Shown here piece after piece: positions 25,090 to 36,981 of a stretch of DNA of 64,000 nt; positions within the stretch are counted from its first letter, which is position 1, and each line of letters starts with the position of its first letter. The stretch is from positions 3,320,516 through 3,384,515 of the forward strand of contig FN649727.1 of NCBI GenBank assembly GCA_000310025.1, written 5' to 3'. The DNA comes from Ectocarpus siliculosus. Taxonomy: Eukaryota; Sar; Phaeophyceae; Ectocarpales; Ectocarpaceae. The notes under the pieces are model-generated. The model searched no databases and was not told the origin of the DNA. It saw nothing but the letters and a program-made list of their open reading frames with translations. Position numbers and translations under genes: made by a program.

Positions 25090-28000
25090 ATGAATCCAAC
25101 AGGGAACGTCCAGGGAGAAGAACAAGATGCAGAGAACGCGCTCCTGCTGGATGGCACTGCTGCAACAACTACAGCAAGCGACGGCGGCGCTGCTGCAACC
25201 AGCGTTCCGAGAGGTCTCACCAAGGGCGATCGTGTCAGACGCAGGCTTAGCGTGTGCCTCTTCCTCCACATCGTCGGGGTGGCTATTATTTCACAGGTTT
25301 ACCCCAAGGTGGGTGGGCGCTGTGGAGGTCCTATGCATATGTCCACGGCGGTCATGCTGGTGATATTCTAGGATTGATCTCGGGCAAAGAATGGCTATTT
25401 TCGTCGGGATATTATTTTCTCCTTCAAACCAAACGACCCGCTCAACGCAAGGCACACAGGAACGCCGGTGGACGTAATACCGTGCGACAAACTACGGGCG
25501 CATTGCGTCTGACAAAGGTTCTAAGCCCCTCGACTTCAAGCAGACGTGCACTGCAGAAAAATCGGGTATCCGTGCGTCGCTCGTCGTGCGAAGTCAGTCA
25601 CACGTTCATGTTGCTGTACGTGGTACGTTACCAGTTACCACGTGTTGTTGGTTGTCGGCAAACCCATCACACCCCCAAGCACATCAACCTCATGAGGATA
25701 CTTGCTTGAAGCACGGCACTGCTGTACTACCAAACCGTTGAACCCTTTTTGGCTTGTGTGCTTGTGTGCTGTATGCGGCGATAGCTTTCTGCCATGTGCG
25801 AACCAAACCCTGCCGTTGTTGTCGTTGAAGATCAAACGTTTTCTTTTTTGAGATTTTGAGGCCAGAACACATGCAGCATAAAGAAAAAATAAATACACAC
25901 ACCGAAAGACTACCCATTCGAGATAACCCACAGAGTCGGATAGGATGTGGTGGAGTCTTTTCAGTGAGTGGAGGAAAACCGGCTGGGTACTGGACATTTC
26001 GAGTCTATACACTGATGATTTACATCATGCAGCATTCAGCACCAAACGAAAGGGCAGGTCAGCATCGGGCACTTTTTTTATTTCATCAGTATGAACACAA
26101 CGAATCCATCTCCATTTTTTTTTTTTTTGCATCCGTACCGCCTCGTATCATACCTGTGTGGTGGGAAGCGCTTTGTTCATGGGTAAACGTGAGCTAGGCA
26201 AGTGTTGGTATTTTCTTGCGTTGAAGAATGAAGCCACGCCCGTCTTGCACCCCCTTAATATTAAACAACGGGCTGTGGCTTTGTTTTTTTTAATTATTTA
26301 TCATGACAACGACCAACAACGCAGCACGGGGTGCCCCCCTATGCTGTAGCAGTACGTCGTATGCATATGTATCCCTTTTTTTAATACTCGGCGGACGAAA
26401 GTGGGTATACCAAGCTCCTTTTTCAGCCAAAGGGGTCCTAGAAAAACCGCCTCGCGGAGATCGCCCGCTAGCGAGCAGCCCCACAACCACTCCAAATCTC
26501 AACTGTGATACTTAGTCAAAGGCGTCAGGGCCCATGCAGACCATGAACTGAACCTTCGAACGAACTTCTTGCAAGTCTCCCATAGCAGCAACGGCGACAC
26601 AATCTATCCCCCCAGGCGGTGTGTATGGTGTATCTTGCGTGGTAGTGGTAAAGACCCGGAAGGCTCGTTTGCTGCAACATCGGATTGATTTCCTTTCGAA
26701 TCCGGCCGAAGAAGAAAAGCAACGGCCAAGCCTATTATTCTACCCACATTCCGCGCCACGCGCCACACGCCCACGCGCCGACGCGCCCACACAGCTGCTG
26801 TGGTTGTTGTGTTCACACGTCTGTGAGCTACATACCGGCGTGATCCCTACGCGGTTGTAGGTATGCGTGGGGAATGAATGACATGGCCGGTGCTAAGCCC
26901 GGCGGTGAATACACCCCGGCATGCTTGCAGCTGCCCGTTAACTCTGCTGGCTGCATGTTTCCTCGTCCCATCTTGTCCCACCAAGTTTTCACTACCTCCC
27001 ATCCTATCCTATCGACCGAAGTATCCCCCCCCGCTTACCGCCCCATGCCCATTCCATACACCGAACGCTTGTCAAGTGCGCGCATCCCGTACCACAAAAA
27101 CGGAATCCTAACCTGCGGGTTCCCCGTACGTACCACCACATAATGGGAGCCCAAAATGTTCTCTCGCCTACATGGCGGATGAACCTCTACCAAACCGCAC
27201 ATGCCGCGGTTGCCTGCAGTCCCATGATCATGTACACCTTGTACCTCCAAGTGAATGTGTTATTTTTCTCGCTCTTCCTCGTCCTGCTTCTTGTTCCCGT
27301 CTTCGGTGTCACAGGTGGTCCTGGAACATTTTGATCACGACAATGGCGAAGCCTCCAGGTTTACCGGGGTGAGTGCAAAAGGCGGAGAGACAAATCAAGA
27401 GAAAGAGACACAAAACGTAGTAGTGAGTGCAAAAGGCTGATGGAGACATACATGATGGCAGACCAGACACAAAAACAAGACAGAAACCCACATTTGTTTC
27501 GCCAAGCGCCAAGGGAGTCAGTTGCTGATTGTTTTTGGGTCCGCCGCCGGCCATGCCGGTGCAGACGTCCCCCGAGTATCACGCTAAGGCTCCCGTCATA
27601 AACGCTCCCCGTCCCGTTCTGCCCTCCCCCCCGACCCTCCGCCTCCAAAAAACGAAACCCGATAGTGGTTGACTCTCGTGTCGTGCATCGTTCAGCTCAT
27701 CGCTATCCCGACCCTTTGCGGGGCTAGTGACGTCATCGGCCGACGTGCGATCCTCGCCGGCGCCCTGGCGCTCACCGCCGTGTCTTCCTTCTCCCTAGGG
27801 CTCGCCCCGAGCTCCATCGCAGTGGTGTCAGTGTGCCAGGTGGTGTCGGGCGTTGCGAACGCTATCTTGCCCATCAGCCAGGCGGTAGTTATCGACCTCT
27901 CTCAGTGAGTTTAAAGTTTGTGTGTTTGTTGTTTCGAGCCCCCCCGCTTTTGTGCCATGCTTTTAGCTTAGCTTAGCTTAGCTAGTGCACGGCCGGCCTG

Positions 28001-30778
28001 GCGAACATTCGCTGTTGCGCTAGTGTCTGATTCTTAGTAAACACCGTGCTTTTCGTGGCATTTTTTTTTTTGTGTTTGCGTCCCATTCCGTTGTGGTGTC
28101 CTGTAGCTTTTGACGGCGTGACATCCATCGACCTCTAGTATTGCAATGATAAGCATAAGTCTTCCATGCCTTTGAATAGATCTGTTTGGGAGCGGAGGTT
28201 GCAGTGTTGCAGAGGCTATAGATTTACTCAAGCATCGCCTTCCCTTCGTTTTCGAACGTAATTATCCGCGCGTGACCATCCCTAGCCCCCCCCCCCCCCC
28301 CCCCCTCCGATTTTCCTTTGACCTATTCAAAAATTTATCTTCTGACTTACAGCTGGGGGGCGGCTGCTGGAGGCGGTGAAGTGACTCACGGCCTCGGACT
28401 GATCGGCGCCGCGTTCGGTCTTGCGGTCAGCGTCGGCCCCGTTCTGGGGGGATCTCTCACCGAGGACCACGCGGGCACGGCTTGCTGGCTGTCCGCGTCG
28501 ATGTCTGTGCTGGGCGTACTCTCGCTCAAGTTTTTCGGGTGGGAGGAAACGGCGCCCGCGGCCACTCAAGGGGCAGGGGGGGCTACGGCGAACGCGAGTG
28601 CAGGAGGAGGATGGAAAAAACTCTGCGCTAGGGGCTCCTCGTCGAGAATCGTGAACCCGTTTTCGGTTCTCAAGGTGTTCCTCGAGAGCAGGTGGGATGT
28701 TTTCCTGTTGGTTGGGAGAGTGGGGATCGACGCAGGAGGTGCCTATGAATCCCCCCCCCCCCCCCCCTTCGCTCGCCCGGCAAACTCACTGACTACCCTA
28801 CATCCCGCCCGCGTCGCCCCCCGTCCCTGCTGTCGTCCCACCGTACGAGCAGCCTGCTGATGCAGCTGGCTGTGGTACTTGCGTGCTTCTCCCTCTCCCT
28901 GAACGTGTTCAGCGTGTACTACAACTACTTCGACTTCCGGTACCACTGGAGCCCGCTAGACATCAGCTTGTTCTTCTCGACGTTTGGGATCTTGCTGGCG
29001 CTGACGTCAGGCCTTTTGATTCGCTTTCTCGTGCCGAAGCGGTTGTCGGTGGGACGAGGCGTTCTGCTTGGTCTAGCGCTTCAGGTGCGGTGGTTTGAGC
29101 ACACACAGGAGTCGGGTATGATGGCGTCTTTCTTGCTAAATATGAACTGCACCTCTTGTTTTGAGCGTTCAAAGATTCGTAGTATTGTCTCGAAGGTGTG
29201 CGGACTCGCTGCTGGATAAAACTCTGGTTGCAGTTGTGGTGCTTCCTCGCAATCCGATCGGAGCTTCGCCGTTCGTTACGATTGTCAGAGAATCTGATGC
29301 GGTGGCTGGACAGGTGACCTGGAAGGGAACGATTTGTTCATCCAACGGAACACTAACAAGGGAAACGAAAGGGAGGTTGAACCTCTGTTTCATGGGTGGA
29401 TGGTTGCCACCGCACATTCACCGGGTGTTGTTTCTATACGTACCTCGCGCATGTTTTCACGCAACACACAGAGTTTACCCTTCCTTCCCTTTTTCTGCGT
29501 TGTTGGCAGAGTTCATCGACGACTCTGTTTGGTCTCGCCTCTCAGGGGTGGATGTGTTATGTCGTGTTGGTGGCAACCGTTCTGCAGTACATCACGGAGC
29601 CGTGCATCCAAGGCGTCATGGCCAACCACGTCGGCGCAGACAGACAGGGGAGCTTACAGGTAAGCCGCTGGTTGCGAGGACATAGCCAAGCAGCGAGTTC
29701 AACAAGCGCTCTCGTTCATTGGAAGGGCAAGCAAGGCCAGGCCGGCATCCAGCAGGCCGATGACCAATTACGAATGTAGAGAATTATTACAGTTTTGGGA
29801 AAGGGCATGGCAATGAATCGACGGGGTGGAAATCGAGACATGCATCCGGGAGAGATGGGATTGCGGGCAAACAGGCGGCCTTGCACAGCTGTGACAAGGA
29901 AGCAGTAGGATGTCACCGCTAGTTCTCGAACTGAACATGCCGAGAATTCCTGCACCGCGTGCTTCTTCCCCCCTTGGAAGAGTAAGAGTTGCACACAAAC
30001 ATCACCTGCTGAGGACGGGGTCGGTTCTGCTCTTTCTCTCTGCTTGTTTGTACACCTTTTCTGTCTTGTACAGGGAGCGGTGCAGTGCCTTCGGAATGTC
30101 TCGCAGGGTCTCGCCGGCGTACTCTACGGGCAGATATTCTCGCTGGGCGTATCGACCCGCGTCGAGAACGCGTTGGGGTTCGTGCTGCCTGGCCTGCCTC
30201 TCTTCTGCGCGTCGGGGTGCGGCGCAACGGCGTTGACGGTGAGTCCGACCGGAAGAGTAACCACTCTTTTTGTATTACTCTTTTTGTGTTCGTGGATGCA
30301 ACGGTTATACAGCGGTAGACAAACACCTGCCGCTGTAGGTTGTAGAGGATCTACGTACGTACGTACGTCGTAGCCTGAGATGGGAAATACTACGCTCTGC
30401 CGGACTGGTTGGTTTACCTCGTGGCTTGGTATTTTTTCCGGCGAGCAGATCGCGTGGTACGCCCTGCGCAAGGCAGGCGAGACTGGCGCGGCGGACCCCA
30501 AATCGACGGCCAACCCTTCGGACGTCGAGGCCGAGGAGGACGGGATGATGGCCTCCAACACCGTCGATGTCACCGACTCGTCGACGGCAACCCCGGCAGA
30601 GGACAGCAGCGGCGATGGTGGCCGATCTGGAAAGGAAGCTCCGGCCGCGAATCCGACCGCGCTGATGCAGCCGGCTTCCCGGGTGACAGGCCTCGGTGAC
30701 GAGGAGGACACGATGTCGGATATGTCGGAGCCCCTCCTGCCGCGCGGTGATCGGTTTGACAGCCGCTCTTCGTCTTGA
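25090..30778 (+). CDS. Major facilitator superfamily transporter 1
   Basis: Eight exons: 25090-25308, 27315-27368, 27666-27904, 28353-28691, 28853-29084, 29510-29659, 30074-30238 and 30449-30778, about 575 residues, ATG to TGA. All donors and acceptors are GT-AG and phases agree. Membrane helices are evident (VCLFLHIVGVAIISQVYP; LIAIPTLCGASDVIGRRAIL). The loop between helices 2 and 3 carries the MFS motif A core (GASDVIGRRA). Later exons show VVLACFSLSLNVFSVYYNYF and LLALTSGLLIRFLVP. The C-terminal tail (GDEEDTMSDMSEPLLPRG) is acidic and cytosolic. The family moves small solutes by substrate/proton coupling; the substrate cannot be told from sequence. The helix set recalls TetA/HIAT1-like MFS members. 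It is the upstream half of a tandem pair with the gene at 37767. Confidence 0.9.
27963..27984. repeat. Short TTAGC tandem tract
   Basis: About four TTAGC units in an intron of transporter 1. Confidence 0.7.
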
Positions 30779-31684
30779 CGGCAGCGGTCATGCATGCGCA
30801 CGTTCGGGTGCGCCGATGACATTTACTGGGTTTGGTGTCTAAATAGAGTAGGCTCGTCAGTTAGAGAGCCAAAGTTGTCGGCACGATTATATTTACGGCG
30901 TGGTTGAGTTCCATCACCGCGGGTGAATTGCGGATGTTGCCGTCACCGTCAACCGTCGGTACCTCGCGCGCGTTGGTGGATGGATGGGCTGTTCATCGAT
31001 GGGCCTACCATAGGTTCGCATTTTGTTTTTTCTCTGTGGCTGTATGCGTCTGACGTGTAAAAAGCGTTTGTTTTACCGGTATGTTTTTTTTTATGTAAAA
31101 GGTATATTTTTGTAGGTGTTTGGGTTGTAGATCACAAGATAGGTTGATTACGTGGCGTGTAGGACTAGGTGAAAATGCGACAACATTTCATCCTGGGCGA
31201 TGAATTCACACGGCCGATGTATGTATGTGTTCGTATTGACCGTGCTTCCATGTGCATCAATGTGCAAGCGTTGGGTTGTGTATTGCACATGGTTGTATGA
31301 GTGGTAGGGGATAGGCATGGATGTTCCAGGTACATATGCAGTTTTGCTAGTTGGCGTTGACTTCCTGTATATTGCAGACTAGTAGATCGAGTAATAGTCA
31401 AATTGATGTCCTGATTTACCACCGTCGTTGAGTATTGTGTCCAGACTCTGACAGGAGTGACAGATGATATTCGGTAAACTATAGTCTATAAGCGCTCGCC
31501 CCTCTACGCTTGCCTCAGTTCACACGCAAGAATGCAGTTATCGACAGCGGCATCATACCGTTTTTGCACCTCTCTTTATCAGTAGTGCTTGCCCATTTGT
31601 CGAGAACCTAAGGTTCCAAAAGGTTCCCGGAATATTCTCGTTATTGTTCTGGTTCTGTTGTGCACACCTCCAGTAGTGACACCC

Positions 31685-31815
31685 TAGGCTTTCACCGTGC
31701 AGCAACCTAGCACTAACTGTGCACAGCAGCCTACGGTACACCAGCAACCTAGAACGTTAACTCGGTACATCAACCTAGCTTTTCGACCGTGCAGCAACCT
31801 AGCGCTGACGCAACC
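31685..31815. repeat. Cluster of CAACCTAG motifs
   Basis: CAACCTAG recurs at least five times in about 130 bases (…GCAGCAACCTAG…), with irregular spacing and shared context GTGCAGCAACCTAGC. An irregular low-copy tandem array. Confidence 0.65.
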
Positions 31816-31890
31816 TAGGTAGCGCCGCGGCTTGCCGCGGCCTAGGCTTGCTTGTGGTACAGTGATCCAGCACTTTCCCAATGATATAGG

Positions 31891-31938
31891 TTTGGGTCGG
31901 GTCGGTTGGGTTGGGGTTAGGGTTAGGGATAGGGTTAG
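31891..31938. repeat. Interstitial telomere-like repeat
   Basis: A degenerate run of GGTTGGG and TTAGGG units, including GGTTAGGGTTAGGGATAGGG. Far too short and internal to be a telomere. Confidence 0.65.
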
Positions 31939-32025
31939 CTTCATGGCTATATGCTAGCTTTGGAGGGGTGCAAAAAAAAGTACAGCAAGAAGCGGGCCGA
32001 ACCAGTATTGCGTAGCTTCTGAAGG

Positions 32026-32073
32026 TCACGCTTCAACCATCGGGGTATATCACGCTTCAACCATCGGGGTATA
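32026..32073. repeat. 24-bp direct tandem duplication
   Basis: Two adjacent copies of a unit that begins TCACGCTTCAACCATCGGGG, period 24. Non-coding. Confidence 0.85.
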
Positions 32074-33111
32074 TTTTTTCCACCGTCCTCCCCACCCACC
32101 CACCAGTCGATCCTCGGGCTATAAACTGCTGTTGCATACGGGAAGTTTCCGAGAACTTTCTTTTCTCGGCAAAGGGCTAAGCACCGCTCCTCTTTATGCC
32201 AGTATGGAGTGCGTGAGACAAAAATATCTGATACAATGTACGGGGGGTGAGAGATGAGGGTAAGAGAGAGATCGGGCCGGGCCGGAGAGAGTCAGGCTGT
32301 GAGAGGCCTATGCCCTTGCGGTGGTGTCGCGTGCACGTGTGTCGCTCTTAGTGAAGAGTGTGGTATCGTAGACGACATCTTATCGCGTGGACGTAAGAGC
32401 TGTAAACCTATCCCACATGGGTACAAGCATGCAAGGCGCGTGCTTTTTGCCGCCCGTGGTGGTGTGCAATCCGCGCCGGGGTAATTTTTTTGCCAACCAC
32501 TTAGGTCTGAGGGAAGCTTAACCTGTCATATGCCGGTGGTCGTTGTGCTACTGCGAAGAAAAGCTAAGCTACCTATAATCAAACTTGCGAAGGAAAGCTG
32601 CGCATGTTGGGTCTCCCTCATCAAATGAATGTTTTATTCTGTCCATGTCACCTACTTGCAAGTCCTTTTGACCGATCGGGGTCTCAAAAGCTGGTCTCAG
32701 CCCACGCTTCGAACCTTGGGGAAACCACCAGCTGGTAGTGCTGTGTACAGTAGCTGAGATGATTTCAATACCTCTCACTGCTGTTGTCTGAGCAACTATG
32801 GCTTACTTTGGCGCGATGCCCATGATGAGGGTGGGAGCAAGTTGACTTGTTGTCAACGGTCCTTTTCTAGTAGCTCATCATCAAACTCCGCACCCCCCAT
32901 CGTGCGCGCGCTCTGATTCTACTGCTGCTGCTGCCACCCTGTGCTTCTGTAGGGCCTGTTCTTCTTGCTCGGGAATCTCGCAGATGAACCACAAGCAGTT
33001 CTGTGTGGCCCAGATGCAGCAATCCTCCTGGACAGTTCTGAGAATTTCCGCAACAGAAAACTGAAGCAAATAGGCTTCAGAATGAGTGTGGTGCAATTGT
33101 CATTTTGGTTA

Positions 33112-33155
33112 CAGTAGCGGCTACGGATTTAAGAGAGAGGAATTGGCGTGTACCA
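33112..33155 (+). repeat. Left terminal inverted repeat and subterminal motif
   Basis: Starts CAGTAGCGGCTACGGATTTA, followed by AGAGAGAGGAATTGGC and GTGTACC. The first 15 bases match the right end in inverted orientation; the AAGAGAG…TTGGC…GTACC block also recurs in direct orientation near 36928. Confidence 0.85.
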
Positions 33156-33162
33156 ATAACAA

Positions 33163-33213
33163 TCGATTTAAGAGAAATTTCCTTTTGCAGCTGGGATTTT
33201 TCTCTTAAATCGA
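33163..33213. repeat. Left subterminal hairpin
   Basis: TCGATTTAAGAGAAATTT at 33163-33180 pairs with ATTTTTCTCTTAAATCGA at 33196-33213 around a 15-base loop. A likely transposase-binding region (inference). Confidence 0.75.
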
Positions 33214-33259
33214 ACAATGTGGAAACCACGTGGACACACACACCCACACAGCTGCAGAC

Positions 33260-36242
33260 ACCATACCCTGCGTGGCGGGCAGTCGCTGCACGGCTGTCCC
33301 CGATCACACGCCAGGCCCGCCGGCGTTCACAAACCACCAATGTAGAGGAGTCTGCAGGCAGTACCTCCATGGCACCTGTAGTGCGGTGGACCCTCAGGGC
33401 ACCTCCGAGATGCATCGCATGTGCCACAACTGCCTTTCCTCCCGTGAGCGCATGACTTCAGGCGTGGGGAGTGCTGGTGGGACTGCTGGCGCGCCGTCAG
33501 AGAAGCGCAACTCCTCGGGGAGCAAAGGCAAGGGCTCCCCGGGTGCAAGTGGTAGCTTGAGACTTGGCCAGCATGGCGCGAAAAAAAAAGGCGGCGCAGC
33601 CAAGCGCAAGCGGGTGTCGGTCGAGGTGAAGGTGAACGCCATCGAGCTTCTGAAGACGATGTCTGTCGCCGCAGTCGCGGCGAAGCTGGGGATAGGCGAG
33701 AGCACCGTCTACAGCTGGAAGAGTGGCGAGAAGAAGCTTAAGGACGCAGCAGCGGTCGGCAAGGCTGGCGCGAAGTCTACGAAGGGAGGAGAGTTTCCAA
33801 AGGTGCGTTCAGGACAGTTTTTTTTTCTTTTGTGTCACGGGCGGTGTGTTTTCTTTTTTTGTTCAAAAGTCAAGTGAAAGAAGACATGTGTATCTGCTGC
33901 TGTTCCGTGTTCAACTATCAAGTTAGAAACGTGTGTACTCGTAACTATGTATGTAGTAATATACAATATGTTTCTGCTGCTGCGCCACGATCATGTATGG
34001 TTTACAGCATGTGAGTTTTTGGTACGCTCACACATGTGCACTATGTATTACAAGGTAGTAGTAGTAGTACTGCTGTGAAAAAGACATGCTTGTGTGTTAT
34101 GTACTGCTGTGAAAAGACACGCTTGTGTGCCATGTATGTACACATGCATGATGCCCGCGGACTTATTGGTGATCTTTTCACGTGCTACTACTGCTGTTGT
34201 GTTTTTTTTTGGCAATGGCAAAAAGCCAAAAGGTCTAGTCTGAAGTCCATCGCATGTTCAAAACTTTGCGGGGAATACTTGATGTCCAGCAGGGTGTGCT
34301 CGGCTCTACCTCTTGGTAGTTGGGGTCCTGTGCGCTTGTCATCTATGATCAGAAACATTGTCGCTGCCACACCCTGCATGTACGAATTGAACCTGCTGTT
34401 TTCCAACTTGTTGCTCTCCTTCGCATCGATTGGCAGGTGGAAAAGGCTGTGATGGAGCTCCTCACACACGCGCGGGCGCATGGTCTGCCTGTGGATCGGT
34501 TGGCCATCCAGGCCTTTGGGCGCAAAGCGAAAGCAACTGTCGCAGCCAAGGCATCAACACCTGCAGAACGTGACCGACTCGACAAGTTCATCGCCTCTGA
34601 GGGGTGGGCAAAGAAGTTCATCGCTCGCCACAACCTCAAGTCCAGGAAGCTGCACGGCCAGGCGGGAAGCGTCGACGATGCAGCTATCGCCGACGGAATC
34701 CGCAAGGTCCGAGAGATGATCGCGAAGTACGACCCGGACAACATCATCAACTGCGACGAGACTGCGCTTCAGTACAAGATGTTGCCCCGCAGTACGTACA
34801 CCGCACCTGGGGAGGACAAGCGCACGGTGCGGGGGGTGAAAGGCATGGGATTCAAGGATCGCGTCACGCTGTACGTGGCGGCCCACGCCAGCGGCCGCAA
34901 GGTACCACTGGCTATGATCGGCCACTCTAAGAACCCCCGGTGCTTCAGGCTCAGAAAGCTGCCCGTCAAGTACTTCAGCCAGTCCAACGCGTGGTCTGAC
35001 GCGCGCGTCTTCGGCTTGTGGTGGGAGGAGGTGCTTCTTCCGTGGGTGCGTTCCATCACCAGCAAACCCGTCCTGCTCATCATGGACAACCACAGCAGCC
35101 ACGCGAACCTGGTGGACCCCCGTGGGCAGGTGACGGTCCTGGAGCTGCCGCCGAACTGCACCGCCAAACACCAGCCCTGCGACGCCGGGATCATCGCAGC
35201 CCTGAAGAAGATCTTCAGGACCTTGCTGCTCCGCATCCGCGTCGACACGATGGACGACGCGGCGAACCTCCGAACGGAAGCGATAAGACGCAAGGTGGTC
35301 AGCGGCTGCCACGGGCTGGCGGAGGGATCCGCACCTCACCTACTCGACGCCGCTGAGCTCTGCAACGACGCGTGGGGGCGTGTTTCTGAGGACACCATCA
35401 GGAGGTGCGTGGATTCGTTGTTTTTTTTCAGCTCTCATCGTTGTTCATTTTTGACATGGAGTTTTTGTTGCTTGTGCTTGATCTTTTTTTTTTTTTTCCT
35501 TCTCGTTGCAACGGTAGAGATTACCTTGGGGTCAAAATTTCACATGGAGCATCTTCTCATATAACAAGGAAAAATTACAAGGAACCCAAAACAAAATCAT
35601 GGCCCACACTGTTTCTCTGTGCGTGCCTCGTTTTTTTTTTCTTGCCGCCCGGGTTGCAGGTGCTGGAAGAAGGCAGATATCCTCTCTGCAGCCATGCACG
35701 CCGACATCGACGCGGAGGTTGGCCGCACGAAGACCACCGGCAAGCAGGACGGAGCGGACGAGCTGGAGACCTTGATTTCGCGCATGAGCTTGCGAACGAA
35801 GGGTGCAAAAGGCATCGACGAAGACATCGCAGACGCGCTCGCTGGCTTGGGGCTGGCACCGGGGGCGAAGCCCACGCCGGCTGCCATGAAGGCGGTAGAC
35901 ACATGGCTGTCTGTAGAGGACAACGTGGAGGTAGCCGAAGCGATCGTTACAGAGATGGTAGAGGACCTCTGTGATGAGAATTTGGTGGGCATGGATCTTT
36001 CCTCTGACGACGAGGACGACGACCTGGTTGAGCTACGCCAATCGGGACAGTCGGCGGCGGCAGCGGCCCCGGCTCCGCCGCCGTACGCGAATGTAGCAAA
36101 TCATTTTGGTGAACTTGAGGATACTGCCGAGAAGTGCCGCATGTCCGAAGTGTCTTTTCACCTCCGCAAGGCTAAGCTAGCGTGGATGAGTGCCTACGGT
36201 TCGAGGGAAACCAAGCAGACGTGCATGAGCGACTTCCTTTGA
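33260..36242 (+). CDS. Pogo-like DDD transposase with N-terminal Cys-rich finger; apparent start codon is ATA
   Basis: Exons 33260-33802, 34437-35404 and 35660-36242, in consistent phase, about 697 residues. The N-terminus carries a Cys/His cluster: PCVAGSRC, HQCRGVC, LHGTC and CHNCLSS. Next comes a basic linker and a helix-turn-helix (VAAVAAKLGIGESTVYSWK), then the DDE_1 catalytic core. The three acidic residues are in NCDETAL (about 288), LIMDNHSSH (about 398) and QPCDAGII (about 430), a DDD triad with 31 residues between the last two, typical of pogo/Tigger. The acidic tail contains SSDDEDDD and ends in CMSDFL. The homologous element at 62616 begins MPCAAGELC; the matching codon here is ATA (IPCVAGSRC), and no in-frame ATG follows before the finger. 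The gene may have lost its start or use an upstream exon. Confidence 0.88.
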
Positions 36243-36832
36243 CGGTTGCAGCGCAGATCGTGTTCAGGCTGACAGGTCGCCAGGGTAGCGTTGGTTTCTT
36301 GGGTTTGTGTTATTTGTACGGCGAGTGATGTTTTGATATTGTGAAGCTGTTTTTTGTTCGTTGACTCGTGTTTTTGTCGGGGGTTCAAATCGATGGGATG
36401 AGAGGTATGAGGGTGTTACATATGTTGAGGGTACGGTGGGAGGAAGGTGCAGTGTGTAAACGGGTGCGTCGTTCTTGAGTGCTGGTGCATTCGTCGCCTC
36501 GTGTTGTCCTTCTAGAAGAGGTGCAACTATGAAACCCAGCTATAAAACAACTCAACCAAAACCTTTTACGTGTCCACGTGCAAAAATGTGCATCGCATCA
36601 CACGACGATGATTTATTTTTCCGAACGCAGATCCACCAAAAGCGTACAACGTACAGCAGTGCTTGGGTCCACGTGCTTGCCAACCAAGAGAATGAGCGGT
36701 GTTTGGAGGTAGCCCGACGTGGTAACGCTAGCTGCGCAAGTGACATGCATGATACGCTCTCTTTATGACCTATTTTGGCATTCGAGTGTAGTCAGTGCGC
36801 GAGAGCCCCTGTTTCACGACCTTCAGTTTTGT

Positions 36833-36899
36833 CTACGATATAAGAGAGAATTCTCTTAAAGTGAGATTCTGTTTAAGAAAATTCTCTCTTATATCGTAG
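36833..36899. repeat. Right subterminal hairpin
   Basis: CTACGATATAAGAGAGAATT at the left arm and AATTCTCTCTTATATCGTAG at the right arm, a long near-perfect inverted repeat with a short loop. It uses the same TAAGAGAGA motif as the terminal repeat. Confidence 0.85.
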
Positions 36900-36921
36900 C
36901 CAACACGATATAACAGAAAGC

Positions 36922-36981
36922 CGGATTTAAGAGAGTGAAATTGGCTTGTACCGACCCTCTCTTAAACCGTAGCCGCTACTG
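36922..36981 (-). repeat. Right terminal inverted repeat
   Basis: Read inward from the right end it begins CAGTAGCGGCTACGGTTTAA. Just inside it (36922 onward, plus strand) CGGATTTAAGAGAG is a direct copy of the left subterminal block. Confidence 0.85.

Larger units (their letters stand above)
30779..33111. other. Spacer between transporter 1 and the transposon
   Basis: No gene recognised. It contains a cluster of CCTAG-containing motifs (31685-31815), telomere-like repeats (31891-31938), a 24-bp tandem duplication (32026-32073) and several AT-rich runs. Confidence 0.5.
33112..36981 (+). mobile_element. Pogo/Tigger-like DNA transposon, near-complete
   Basis: A 3,870-bp element flanked on both sides by TA (33110-33111 and 36982-36983), the target duplication of the Tc1/mariner/pogo superfamily. 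The ends are inverted repeats: the left starts CAGTAGCGGCTACGG, and the right ends with its reverse complement CCGTAGCCGCTACTG. Inside each end are further copies of a TTTAAGAGAG motif arranged as hairpins. The body carries one three-exon transposase gene on the plus strand. Its location between two duplicated transporters means it inserted after, or independently of, the duplication. Confidence 0.92.
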
